In this document: in pieces, positions 6,770-14,723 of the stretch | Layout of the letters: every line of letters begins with the position of its first letter | Position numbering within the stretch: the stretch's first letter is position 1 | From: Tannerella sp. | GTDB taxonomy: Bacteria > Bacteroidota > Bacteroidia > Bacteroidales > Tannerellaceae | Reading direction: 5' to 3' | NCBI GenBank assembly: GCA_031283785.1 | Contig: JAITBC010000199.1 | Span: 1 to 15,040 of the forward strand | DNA: 15,040 bases | Translations under genes and position numbers: made by a program | Notes under the pieces: model-generated | Told to the model about the DNA's origin: nothing | The model's input: the letters and a program-made list of their open reading frames with translations, nothing else | The model's database searches: none

Positions 6770-8059
6770 TCATTCCAACGTATTTATTAATTTTCCGTAT
6801 AATCCGCGCAAATATCCATGTCGTTCGACGGCCGACGTATTATGCCACAACAGCATAAGTTCGCCGTTTACATCACGCACATGCCTGATCAGCTTCATAC
6901 AGTACTCTTCAGCCCGGTCGCCGGTCAGATTCATATATTTTATCCCGTTTAACGTACAATCCATAACGGTCAGTGGATGAAGCATAAGATTGAATAACCG
7001 GCGTGTAACGGGATTGATATACCGCACCGGCATGGATGTACCCAAACGAAAGCCTGCGACATCGGCATAACCGATTGTATAATCGTCCGTAAAACCGGCT
7101 CTTTCGAGATATTCCATATCTTCCGGTTCGCGCGAAGCAAGAAAATGATGACGGTTATGCTTTATCTCCGTTTCGAACGCGTCTTCCAGGATTCTTTTTT
7201 CAGACATAATAAGGGAAGGATTTATTCCCGCCTGATAACTGCTGTGAAGTCCGATCGTCGCACCATATTGTTTACACAAGGAATACAACGATTGAATATC
7301 TTTTCCGCGCAAATTATAATGCGGCCTGTCTTGCCGGGCTGTTCCTCCCGCACGGAAAAAAAGCAAAGACTGACAACGACCGACGCCTGCGATGCGTTGC
7401 AGTTTCGTATCCTGCTCAAGCATCCAGGGGAAAGTATAATACGGATCCTGTTCCAAAGGCAAATATTTCTCACGAATAACGGTAACGGGATTTCGTCCCG
7501 ACAACATTTTACGTGCGACATTCCGCCATGTACGTCCGCTGAACGGGGTATCTACATCATGAGTAAGATTTATCTTCCTTATAAACGGGGAAAAACTATT
7601 AACATTCACGCCATTATCATTCAACCACTTACGCAAAAGTTTCCCATATTCGTCAACCACGGGCCGATCAATAAATCCCGCACGCTGCGGCAATGATTCG
7701 CAACCGGGAAAGCGTCCGTGTTCATCACGTATATCACGATGCAATATCTCCTCATAACGGCTTACTAAAAAATATGCGCTTGCGACAATATCCGCATGAA
7801 CGACGATGGTATCTCCTATCCGTTCCATATCCGGCGTACCGAACAAAAAAGGAACTTTTCCAATGCGTTTAAGAGGAACAGCAGGTCTCGTCGTAACGGT
7901 CCCGTACGTCCCTTCATCGAAAAAGCTCGACGGGACGATCACAACCTTATAATCGGGAAACAAAGACACGTCGGATGTATACCCGACAAAACGGCTCACA
8001 TCATCCGCAAGATGTTCGCCAACCAGAAAGCGAAGTATATACCGTATCACATCCGTCAT
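6770..8059 (-). CDS. polysaccharide deacetylase-like protein (DUF7033 type)
   Basis: This is a 429-residue protein. Residues 1-155 form an N-terminal domain like the DUF7033 region found ahead of deacetylase domains in Bacteroidota glycan loci. The rest resembles a NodB-type deacetylase barrel: INLTHDVDTPF (163-173) at the motif 1 position, GLHSSYQAG (270-278) at motif 2, HNRHHFL (301-307), a GYADVAGFRLGTS segment (330-342) and the C-terminal LLWHN (403-407). Such enzymes remove N- or O-acetyl groups from polysaccharides. No signal peptide is visible, so it would act in the cytoplasm, for example on a lipid-linked intermediate. Motif 2 lacks the usual second His (see findings), so activity is uncertain. 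It begins 10 bases after the acyltransferase gene and lies 27 bases before the epimerase gene. Confidence 0.82.
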   Translation of the reverse strand: MTDVIRYILRFLVGEHLADDVSRFVGYTSDVSLFPDYKVVIVPSSFFDEGTYGTVTTRPAVPLKRIGKVPFLFGTPDMERIGDTIVVHADIVASAYFLVSRYEEILHRDIRDEHGRFPGCESLPQRAGFIDRPVVDEYGKLLRKWLNDNGVNVNSFSPFIRKINLTHDVDTPFSGRTWRNVARKMLSGRNPVTVIREKYLPLEQDPYYTFPWMLEQDTKLQRIAGVGRCQSLLFFRAGGTARQDRPHYNLRGKDIQSLYSLCKQYGATIGLHSSYQAGINPSLIMSEKRILEDAFETEIKHNRHHFLASREPEDMEYLERAGFTDDYTIGYADVAGFRLGTSMPVRYINPVTRRLFNLMLHPLTVMDCTLNGIKYMNLTGDRAEEYCMKLIRHVRDVNGELMLLWHNTSAVERHGYLRGLYGKLINTLE

Positions 8060-8069
8060 CTTCCGTTTA

Positions 8070-9014
8070 TTAAAAATCCATTTCCAGTTTAATACAAATT
8101 CTGTCGATGAGGCTTAATTTTCCGCGTGTAATCGTGAAATAAGGCGTCTGTACGGCTCCGAACTCACGAAAGAAACGTTCGACGCCCGGTATCATCGACC
8201 CTTCAAAGTCAAATACATCCGTATACTGCGAGACATACCTTACCGCCTCCCATAACACAAGGGAATGTGCCCCGGAAGAACGCAAGACCGGGTCTCCGCC
8301 TCCCGCTATATAGTATGCGGAACTATTCTGCCATACGATAAACGCTACGGCGTGAAGATTGCCGTCCCTGTCGTATCCGCCGAAAATATCGCCCTGTCCG
8401 CGTTTGCGGGCGGCATCAATAAGCCGTCTCAGCGTAGCCGGGCTTTGGGTATTCTTTTTATTCTGTCGCCGGAAAGTCAGCGATTGTATCCTTAGGAAAT
8501 CCTCTTCCGAAATGCCACGCCGCACCACGATGGACTGTTCCATCGCTTTTTTAATGTTGCGCCTTGCCTGTTCGCTCATATTCGCCAGCATTTTACCGGC
8601 ATCTTTCAGCCCATTCAAAACATACGAATAACGGGTAGTCTGCGAATATCCTTCCCAGTAAAACGGAAGCCAATCGGTAAATTCATAGCTGAAATTCTGG
8701 AGGAACCTGCGGTATTTCCTCAGTTGTCCGATAAAATGTTTACATACTTCCTGCCGATATCCGAGCAGGGAGGAATATTTCGTATCCGCAGCCTCTCCGG
8801 CAAACCATATCCCCATCGTCTGCGTATAATAAGGCATGACAATAATACGCCGACATGGTATGTACAACGGCATAGCCGCATATACCATGCCTTTTTTTTC
8901 CAGCGTCAGCGCATCCCATTTTTCACCGCATACGGCATCAAGCCACCAGTCCCGGGAAAAAACAGGTATGCTGTCTTCTTTTGCACATAACTGCCTGTAT
9001 ACGTCTTTTGACAT
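8070..9014 (-). CDS. FemAB/GNAT-like acyltransferase
   Basis: This is a 314-residue soluble protein with the layout of FemAB-type or BioF2-like (PF13480) N-acyltransferases, which are two GNAT folds in one chain. VFSRDWWLDAV (18-28) is the typical entry motif. MLANMSEQARRNIKKAMEQ (142-160) is the helix that precedes the second GNAT domain in this family. GQGDIFGGYDRDGNLHAVAF (206-225) and SSAYYIAGGGDP (231-242) form its core strands. FDFEGSMIPGVERFFREFG (268-286) matches the family's C-terminal hallmark, where a single acidic residue follows the strand and a conserved aromatic pair follows. It most likely transfers an acyl or aminoacyl group to an amino sugar or peptide. With a deacetylase-like gene 10 bases downstream, the pair could swap substituents on a glycan amino group; this is inference. 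It follows recA by 44 bases. Confidence 0.82.
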   Translation of the reverse strand: MSKDVYRQLCAKEDSIPVFSRDWWLDAVCGEKWDALTLEKKGMVYAAMPLYIPCRRIIVMPYYTQTMGIWFAGEAADTKYSSLLGYRQEVCKHFIGQLRKYRRFLQNFSYEFTDWLPFYWEGYSQTTRYSYVLNGLKDAGKMLANMSEQARRNIKKAMEQSIVVRRGISEEDFLRIQSLTFRRQNKKNTQSPATLRRLIDAARKRGQGDIFGGYDRDGNLHAVAFIVWQNSSAYYIAGGGDPVLRSSGAHSLVLWEAVRYVSQYTDVFDFEGSMIPGVERFFREFGAVQTPYFTITRGKLSLIDRICIKLEMDF

Positions 9015-9058
9015 TAATTTATCCGTTTCTTACGGAATAAACGATTCAGGTATACCTT

Positions 9059-10105
9059 TTATTTTTTCAACGCTTTAAAAATTAATCTTTCAAGTTCTTC
9101 GGCCAGCTCGGGATTATCCTCAACGCATTTCTTCGCCGCATCGCGTCCCTGTCCGAGTTTCGTCTCATTATAACTGAACCATGCTCCGCTTTTCTTCACT
9201 ATATTAAGTTCCACGCCGAGGTCTATTATTTCGCCGGAATGGGAGATTCCTCCGCCGAACATAATATCAAATTCCGCTTTACGGAACGGAGGCGCAACTT
9301 TATTCTTAACGATTTTCACACGCACCTGATTCCCGATCACCTCGTCGCCGTCTTTAAGTGAAGTAATACGACGGATATCAATCCGCACGGAGGCATAAAA
9401 TTTCAGAGCGTTACCGCCAGTCGTCGTTTCGGGATTACCGAACATAACGCCTATTTTGTCCCTTAACTGATTGATAAATATACAGGTTGTCTTCGTCTTA
9501 CTGATAGCAGCCGTCAGTTTACGCAGGGCTTGCGACATCAGCCGCGCCTGCAAGCCCATCTTACTGTCGCCCATATCTCCTTCTATTTCCGCTTTTGGCG
9601 TCAGCGCTGCTACCGAATCTATCACTATGATATCTATAGCCGACGAACGAATAAGCTGTTCAGCTATCTCAAGCGCCTGTTCGCCATTGTCGGGTTGCGA
9701 AATCCACAAATTGTCGACATCAACGCCAAGCTTCGCGGCATAGAAACGGTCAAACGCATGTTCGGCATCAATAAAAGCAGCTGTACCGCCCGCTTTTTGC
9801 GACTCGGCAATAGCGTGGATAGCGAGTGTCGTCTTCCCTGACGATTCAGGACCGTAAATCTCAATTACACGTCCACGAGGATAGCCACCCACACCAAGAG
9901 CCGCATTAAGTCCAATCGAACCCGAAGAAATGACTTCTATATTTTCGATTTTCTCATCGCCGAGCTTCATAATCGAACCTTTGCCATAGCTCTTTTCAAT
10001 CTTATCCATTGCTGCACGTAATGCCTTCAATTTATCGGCATTAACGCCGCCTTTTTCATTCACTTCTTCCCCCTGATTTTTTTTTTCTTCTTTTTCTTTA
10101 GTCAT
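9059..10105 (-). CDS. recA: recombinase RecA
   Basis: This is a full-length 348-residue RecA, the ATP-dependent strand-exchange protein of homologous recombination and activator of SOS-type self-cleavage. The Walker A motif is GPESSGKTT (85-93), the Walker B strand IIVIDSV (159-165), loop L1 region [18 protein letters not shown] (175-192) and loop L2 [17 protein letters not shown] (221-237). The catalytic Glu and MAW-like segment lie around FIDAEHAFD (111-119). The first about 22 residues are a lysine/glutamate-rich extension, and the protein ends at LIFKALKK without the acidic tail seen in E. coli RecA. The start is set by the only upstream ATG; 23 bases separate it from the methyltransferase stop, and no consensus promoter lies in that gap. 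The extension is encoded partly by an A10 run (see findings). Confidence 0.99.
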   Translation of the reverse strand: MTKEKEEKKNQGEEVNEKGGVNADKLKALRAAMDKIEKSYGKGSIMKLGDEKIENIEVISSGSIGLNAALGVGGYPRGRVIEIYGPESSGKTTLAIHAIAESQKAGGTAAFIDAEHAFDRFYAAKLGVDVDNLWISQPDNGEQALEIAEQLIRSSAIDIIVIDSVAALTPKAEIEGDMGDSKMGLQARLMSQALRKLTAAISKTKTTCIFINQLRDKIGVMFGNPETTTGGNALKFYASVRIDIRRITSLKDGDEVIGNQVRVKIVKNKVAPPFRKAEFDIMFGGGISHSGEIIDLGVELNIVKKSGAWFSYNETKLGQGRDAAKKCVEDNPELAEELERLIFKALKK

Positions 10106-10128
10106 AATCTTTACTGTTAATATAGTTA

Positions 10129-10962
10129 TTATTTTGATAAAACGACAACATCCTGGAAACTGACATAATTATCATTACCCGACCATTGTCCGTAACAAAC
10201 CATCTCCTTTTGCAGTTCATATTTATCATATAACTTCTGCAAAAAGTCCTCTCTATATGCGATGTTAGCTTCTTTAACACTCTTATCCATCAAAAGATAA
10301 TCTCCATAAGAATATTTAAAAACAAAAGAGGTTCTTCCATTCCTCATTTTTTCAAGGACATCATCATTGACTAAAAAGAATGTAACAAGGCACTTCCCAC
10401 CCGGACGCATGACACGCGAGATATGCTTTAAATAATTATTCACATCATCAGGCATCATATGAGTAAAAACAGAAGTGAGAACTATGCAGTCAAAAGAATC
10501 ATCTTTGTATGGGAAAATAAAATTCCGCGCCTCCGTTTCCGATTCATCATTATAAAGATCATTTTTTAGATCGACATGCAGAAACCGGAAATTCGGATAT
10601 TCAGGAGCAATATGACTGTTACACCAATCGATTCCCTTTTTTACAATATCAAATCCGTCATAAGAACCTCTTTCGTTTAAAAATCCCGTTAACGGAACAG
10701 CAAGCCTCCCGATACCACAACCAACATCAAGCAGCGCCTTTTCCGGCGATAATCCGGCATATTTTATGAGCATATCAAGAATATGCCTGCCCTGTTTCCG
10801 AAAATCTCCCGCCCCGACATAAATCATTCCTTTTGGCGGAGTCATACCGTCGCGTTTACCGGCAATACTGTTCCGGCAATCAGAAGGGAAATACCATATA
10901 CGCCGCATAACCAAACGCATTGAGGACGATAATGAATAATATAATTTCCGCAGCAACGACAT
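10129..10962 (-). CDS. class I SAM-dependent methyltransferase
   Basis: This is a 277-residue protein with a Rossmann-fold methyltransferase domain from about residue 55. Motif [14 protein letters not shown] (76-88) binds S-adenosylmethionine. YDGFDIV (101-107) carries the acidic residue for the ribose. [13 protein letters not shown] (157-169) is motif IV and [12 protein letters not shown] (185-196) the post-motif strand. The first 50 residues are basic and aromatic and may form a membrane-lying helix. The methyl acceptor is unknown. Proteins of this shape occur in glycan and lipid modification clusters, which would suit the glycan genes beyond recA, but small-molecule or ubiE-like roles are possible. 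It lies between bcp and recA, two genes often close neighbours in this order, and by eye it is more AT-rich than its neighbours. That suggests a later insertion. Confidence 0.85.
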   Translation of the reverse strand: MSLLRKLYYSLSSSMRLVMRRIWYFPSDCRNSIAGKRDGMTPPKGMIYVGAGDFRKQGRHILDMLIKYAGLSPEKALLDVGCGIGRLAVPLTGFLNERGSYDGFDIVKKGIDWCNSHIAPEYPNFRFLHVDLKNDLYNDESETEARNFIFPYKDDSFDCIVLTSVFTHMMPDDVNNYLKHISRVMRPGGKCLVTFFLVNDDVLEKMRNGRTSFVFKYSYGDYLLMDKSVKEANIAYREDFLQKLYDKYELQKEMVCYGQWSGNDNYVSFQDVVVLSK

Positions 10963-10969
10963 ATCTTCT

Positions 10970-11013
10970 TATGAATTATCCGGAATTTGTTTATGAATTA
11001 TCCAGAATTTGTG
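10970..11013. repeat. tandem 22-bp duplication over the bcp stop codon
   Basis: Units 10970-10991 and 10992-11013 are identical except at the last base and one internal G/A difference. Each contains the bases that encode the last bcp codons and its stop. The first copy met by the ribosome (11013-10992) holds the real stop codon. The second lies directly behind it as non-coding DNA. It looks like a recent slippage duplication of the gene end. Confidence 0.85.
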
Positions 11014-11440
11014 CGGCATGGTCTTTCGTCCTGACTTTTTCAATGACCTTCTCGACAATGCCATTTTCGTCAATAAGGAAAGTCTGCCGCAATGTTCCCA
11101 TATACTTCCGCCCGTACAAGCTCTTTTCCGCCCACACGCCGAACAGTTCCTGCAGTTTATTATCCGTATCGGCAATCAGGCGAAACGGCAATGCATATTT
11201 TTCAACAAAGCCCCTGTGCGATTCCGCCGTGTCCCTGCTTACGCCGATAATTTCATATCCCGCGTCGCGCAAGTCGCGATAACCGTCACGAAGGCTGCAT
11301 GCCTCAGCCGTACAGCCGCTTGTATTGTCCTTAGGATAAAAATACAATGCGATCTTCCTCCCTTTATAATCGCTACGTCTTACCTCTTTATTATCCTGAT
11401 CAAAACCCAATAAATCAGGCGTTTTATCCCCTGTTTCCAT
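10991..11440 (-). CDS. bcp: thioredoxin-dependent thiol peroxidase (Bcp/PrxQ)
   Basis: This is a 149-residue cytoplasmic peroxiredoxin that reduces hydrogen peroxide and organic hydroperoxides, with recycling by thioredoxin. The active site YFYPKDNTSGCTAEAC (34-48) holds the peroxidatic Cys43 and, five residues on, the resolving Cys48: the atypical 2-Cys arrangement of the Bcp subgroup. GVSRDTAESHRGFVEKYALPF and TFLIDENGIV follow, as usual for the thioredoxin-like fold. Length is normal. It begins 55 bases after the upstream reductase gene, across a heptamer repeat, with no consensus promoter in that gap, so it is probably part of the same transcript. Its 3' end is duplicated as a 22-bp tandem repeat. 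Confidence 0.96.
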   Translation of the reverse strand: METGDKTPDLLGFDQDNKEVRRSDYKGRKIALYFYPKDNTSGCTAEACSLRDGYRDLRDAGYEIIGVSRDTAESHRGFVEKYALPFRLIADTDNKLQELFGVWAEKSLYGRKYMGTLRQTFLIDENGIVEKVIEKVRTKDHAAQILDNS

Positions 11441-11460
11441 AACTGAATTATTTAGTTGTT

Positions 11461-11492
11461 AATTCTCAATTCTCAATTCTCAATTCTCAATT
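11461..11492. repeat. heptamer tandem repeat (AATTCTC)4
   Basis: Four perfect head-to-tail copies of AATTCTC (11461-11488) are followed by a partial fifth copy, AATT. On the minus strand this reads (GAGAATT)4. The array fills most of the 55-base gap between the stop of the carboxynorspermidine synthase-like gene and the bcp start codon, so it lies in the bcp 5' leader about 20 bases from the ATG. Confidence 0.93.
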
Positions 11493-11495
11493 TCC

Positions 11496-12689
11496 TCATA
11501 CCTCCAGTTCGCCGTCAATCACTTCGAACCATGGTAAACCCTGTTCGTTCAGTTCTTTCATAAACGGATCCGGATCAAATTCTTCGACATTCATGACGCC
11601 CGGTTTTTTCCATATCCCGTTTAAGAGCAGTTTCGCGCCAATCATTGCCGGGACGCCGGTCGTATAGCTTACCCCCTGCGCTCCCGTTTCTTTATACGCT
11701 TCCTGATGGCTACAATTATTATATATGTAATATGTATGTTCCATGCCATTTTTTATTCCGCGTATCCGGCAGCCTATCGACGTTTCGCCCGTATAATTCT
11801 CTCCCAGTTCGCCCGGATCGGGAAGAATGGCTTTCAAGAATTGAAGCGGGACAATTTCAATACCTTTATACATCACAGGTTTGATGCTTGTTATGCCGAT
11901 ATTTTGCATCACGCGGAGATGTGTAAGATATTCTTGACCGAATGTCATCCAGAAACACGCACGTTTGATTGTGGGGAAATTTTTCACAATACTCTCCAGT
12001 TCTTCATGATACATAAGATAAGATTCCCGCACTCCGACAGCGGGGTAGGTCAGCGGCTTGTGAACAGACAACGGTTCCGTTTCCAGCCAGTTGCCATTTT
12101 CGTAATATTTCCCTTTCTGCGTGATCTCGCGAATATTTATTTCGGGATTAAAATTGGTCGCAAAGGCTTTATGATGATCTCCACCGTTACAATCAACAAT
12201 ATCCAGGCAGTGTATTTCATCAAAATGATATTTCGCCGCATAAGCCGTAAAAACGCCAGTCACGCCCGGATCAAACCCGCATCCCAGTATAGCCGTCAAG
12301 CCGGCTTCTTCAAATTTACCTTTATATGCCCATTGCCGGCTATATTCATACCTGGCTTCGTCAGGCGACTCATAATTAGCCGTATCCAGATAGCTTACGC
12401 CATACGACAGACATGCGTCCATAACGGACAAATCCTGATACGGCAAAGCCAGATTCACAACAAGGTCGGGCTTAAACGATTCGAACAGTTCAATCAATTC
12501 CCCGACATTATCGGCATCCACCCGGGCAGTTTGCACCTTCATATTCTTAATATCGGCAGCAATCTTATCACACTTGCTTTTTGTGCGGCTTGCCAGCATG
12601 ATATCGGTAAAAACATCGACATTAACAGCCATTTTTTTTACGGCCACAGTGCTTACTCCCCCGGCTCCGATTACTAATACTCTATTCAT
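11496..12689 (-). CDS. saccharopine dehydrogenase family, probable carboxynorspermidine synthase
   Basis: This is a 397-residue NAD(P)H-dependent reductase. The N-terminal Rossmann fold opens with VLVIGAGGVSTVAVKK (residues 4-19), a dinucleotide-binding glycine motif of this family. LVVNLALPYQDLSVMDACL and SYLDTANYESPDE continue the fold. ILGCGFDPGVTGVFTAYA (134-151) starts the catalytic region, and WMTFGQEYLTHLRVMQNIG lies in the C-terminal half. The length and these blocks match carboxynorspermidine synthase (EC 1.5.1.43), which condenses aspartate semialdehyde with a diamine in the alternative norspermidine/spermidine route used by many gut Bacteroidota. True saccharopine reductase of lysine metabolism is the main alternative. 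The partner decarboxylase is not in the window. This is the first gene of the long minus-strand run and has a good promoter 50 bases upstream. Confidence 0.88.
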   Translation of the reverse strand: MNRVLVIGAGGVSTVAVKKMAVNVDVFTDIMLASRTKSKCDKIAADIKNMKVQTARVDADNVGELIELFESFKPDLVVNLALPYQDLSVMDACLSYGVSYLDTANYESPDEARYEYSRQWAYKGKFEEAGLTAILGCGFDPGVTGVFTAYAAKYHFDEIHCLDIVDCNGGDHHKAFATNFNPEINIREITQKGKYYENGNWLETEPLSVHKPLTYPAVGVRESYLMYHEELESIVKNFPTIKRACFWMTFGQEYLTHLRVMQNIGITSIKPVMYKGIEIVPLQFLKAILPDPGELGENYTGETSIGCRIRGIKNGMEHTYYIYNNCSHQEAYKETGAQGVSYTTGVPAMIGAKLLLNGIWKKPGVMNVEEFDPDPFMKELNEQGLPWFEVIDGELEV

Positions 12690-12738
12690 AATACTACAAA
12701 TAATAATTATTCAATGTTTAATTAAACAGACTAATTGA

Positions 12739-12768
12739 CAAAAGTACGGATTATTTTCCGATATACAA
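12739..12768 (-). promoter_or_regulatory. Bacteroidota-type promoter of the carboxynorspermidine synthase-recA-glycan run
   Basis: The minus strand reads TTG (12768-12766), 19 bases, then TACTTTTG (12746-12739), which fits the TTTG-N19-21-TAnnTTTG consensus. Initiation should fall around 12730, giving a leader of about 40 bases. It is the only consensus promoter I found in the gaps of the minus-strand run. Confidence 0.75.
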
Positions 12769-12851
12769 CATTATTGTTAATAAGTTTTTTTGAAACATAT
12801 CATTAAATCCTTACCTTTCCCCTGTAAAAAACTTTTTTCATCCGCACGCGC

Positions 12852-12882
12852 TTGGAAATTGCCGGATTTTCATGTAATTTTG
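12852..12882 (+). promoter_or_regulatory. Bacteroidota-type promoter of the AspT-family transporter
   Basis: TTG (12852-12854) is followed after 20 bases by TAATTTTG (12875-12882), matching the Bacteroidota consensus. Initiation would be near 12889, about 35 bases before the ATG at 12924. It is divergent from the minus-strand promoter, with about 83 bases between the two -33 elements. Confidence 0.75.
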
Positions 12883-12923
12883 CGGCCGTTTACAAAATAT
12901 CAGGTTTTAAAAGGATATAAATT

Positions 12924-14600
12924 ATGGAATGGATTAACGAACTGATATTCGGCACGAATATAGGACATTCGATACTGTTGCTCTCGGTTGTCATTGCAGC
13001 AGGCATCACATTGGGGAAAATAAAAATCGGCGGCATCTCATTAGGTATAACATTTGTGTTATTTGTCGGAATTACAATCGGCCATTTCGGGCTGGAAATA
13101 CACCCTGAAATTTTACATTTTTTTAAGGAATTTGGACTCATATTATTTGTTTATTCCGTCGGAATGCAGGTCGGACCCGGATTTTTCTCTTCATTCAAAA
13201 AGGGAGGAGTAACGCTCAACATGTTAGCGACAGGGTCAGTGCTGGCAGGCGTTACAACGATGCTGATCATACATTTTATAACAGGTATCCCGATGCCTAC
13301 GATGGTGGGGATATTATCGGGGGCAGTAACCAACACGCCGGGACTTGGCGCCGCCCAGCAGACTTATAACGATGTGACGGGCATCTCCGAGCCGGGTATC
13401 GCATTAGGATATGCCGTCGCATATCCGCTTGGGGTCGTTGGCATTATACTGTCAATCATCGCCATACGCCGGTTTTTCCGTATCGACTTCGCTAAAGAAA
13501 CGGAAGATATGGAAAAAAAGAATGAAGACCATACGCATGGCGCAATAGCGGTGTCTTTACAGGTGAAAAATCCTGCCATATTCGGTAAAAAGATAAGCGA
13601 ATTATCGGCAATTCTGGAACATCGCGAATTTGTCATATCACGCATCCTTTATGCAAGCGACAACAGGATAAGTTTGGTTGATGCCGACACGGTATTTCAC
13701 GAAAACGATAAAATATTTGTCGTGACGACGGAGCATGACCTGAACACGGTTCGCACGTTCGTCGGAGAAGAGATCCGGATGGAACGCAAACAATGGATTC
13801 GTGCTGAAAGCCAGTTTATTAACCGACGCATAATTGTCACAAAATCCGAAATCAACGGGAAACATCTCGGAGAACTCAAGTTACGCAAGATATACGGTAT
13901 AAACATAACAAGGATAAACCGTGCGGGCGTCGATCTGGTTGCCACGCCGGGGCTTATGTTACAGTTAGGCGACCGTGTCAACGTTGTCGGCACGGAAAAA
14001 GCTATTGCCTCCGTCGAAGAAGTGTTGGGCAATTCGATGAAACGCCTTAACGAACCTAATCTCATCCCCATATTTCTTGGAATAGCGCTCGGAATCATAG
14101 CCGGAAGCATCCCCATCACCTTTCCCGGCATACCGCAACCCGTCAAACTCGGGCTTGCAGGAGGCCCGTTAATCGTCGCTATCCTTATCAGCCGCTTCGG
14201 TTACAAATATAAATTAGTGACTTACACCACCATGAGCGCCAACCTGATGCTTCGTGAAATAGGCATAACGATATTTCTCGCCTGCGTAGGATTGGACGCC
14301 GGAGGAGAGTTCATCGAAACGATTGTAACCGGAGGAGGATATGCATGGATAGGATACGGTTTTATTATAACCATAGTGCCGTTACTTTTGACAGGCTTCA
14401 TAGCGAGGAAATTCTGCCGGCTGAATTATTACACCATAATGGGCCTTCTTGCCGGAAGCACAACGGACCCTCCCGCTCTTGCATATTCCAATACGACGGC
14501 CGGAAACGATATGCCGGCCGTAAGCTATGCCACCGTCTATCCGTTGACAATGTTTCTGCGTGTCCTCACCGCCCAACTGCTCATCTTAATGTTTTTATAA
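12924..14600 (+). CDS. AspT/YidE-family putative transporter
   Basis: This is a 558-residue inner-membrane protein with two homologous membrane halves around a soluble core, the layout of the aspartate:alanine exchanger family (TC 2.A.81). The N-terminal half (about 10-182) holds roughly five or six helices and the signature [18 protein letters not shown] (129-146). The core (about 205-370) looks like two RCK_C/TrkA-C ligand-binding domains, the second ending in [14 protein letters not shown]. The C-terminal half (about 380-558) repeats the pattern with [17 protein letters not shown] (507-523). The family moves dicarboxylates or amino acids by exchange, but most members have no tested substrate. 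The start follows GGA about 10 bases upstream and lies 35 bases from the predicted transcript start. It stands alone and is transcribed divergently from the recA operon. Confidence 0.92.
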   Translation: MEWINELIFGTNIGHSILLLSVVIAAGITLGKIKIGGISLGITFVLFVGITIGHFGLEIHPEILHFFKEFGLILFVYSVGMQVGPGFFSSFKKGGVTLNMLATGSVLAGVTTMLIIHFITGIPMPTMVGILSGAVTNTPGLGAAQQTYNDVTGISEPGIALGYAVAYPLGVVGIILSIIAIRRFFRIDFAKETEDMEKKNEDHTHGAIAVSLQVKNPAIFGKKISELSAILEHREFVISRILYASDNRISLVDADTVFHENDKIFVVTTEHDLNTVRTFVGEEIRMERKQWIRAESQFINRRIIVTKSEINGKHLGELKLRKIYGINITRINRAGVDLVATPGLMLQLGDRVNVVGTEKAIASVEEVLGNSMKRLNEPNLIPIFLGIALGIIAGSIPITFPGIPQPVKLGLAGGPLIVAILISRFGYKYKLVTYTTMSANLMLREIGITIFLACVGLDAGGEFIETIVTGGGYAWIGYGFIITIVPLLLTGFIARKFCRLNYYTIMGLLAGSTTDPPALAYSNTTAGNDMPAVSYATVYPLTMFLRVLTAQLLILMFL

Positions 14601-14698
14601 CCTTCGCGAAGATATCATTTTGTATCATCTTACTGCGAGATAATTATGAATTGCAGAAACAACAACCTAATGTTACAGGCAAAAGTAAATTAAGGTCA

Positions 14699-14723
14699 GG
14701 TATCATAAATTCCGGATGATACC
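14699..14723. repeat. perfect 8-bp inverted repeat between convergent genes
   Basis: GGTATCAT (14699-14706) and ATGATACC (14716-14723) are perfect inverted copies separated by nine bases. The left arm covers the serpin stop codon (14703-14705). The hairpin lies 98 bases past the transporter stop. No T-run follows on the plus strand, so a terminator role is only possible, not shown. Confidence 0.5.

Noticed and set aside
9017..9040. Hairpin CCGT-AAGAA-ACGG between recA and the acyltransferase gene
   Set aside because: The stem is short, contains a bulge if extended, and has no T-run, so it does not support a recA terminator.
11461..11492. CRISPR-like array
   Set aside because: The units are seven bases without spacers, and there are no cas genes; it is a simple tandem repeat.
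11706..12677. Plus-strand open frame of 323 codons
   Set aside because: It lies wholly antisense to the carboxynorspermidine synthase-like gene, has no domain or promoter, and its translation looks like unstructured antisense protein.
14602..14611. Palindrome CTTCGCGAAG just after the transporter stop
   Set aside because: It is ten bases without a usable loop and without a T-run; it could occur by chance.
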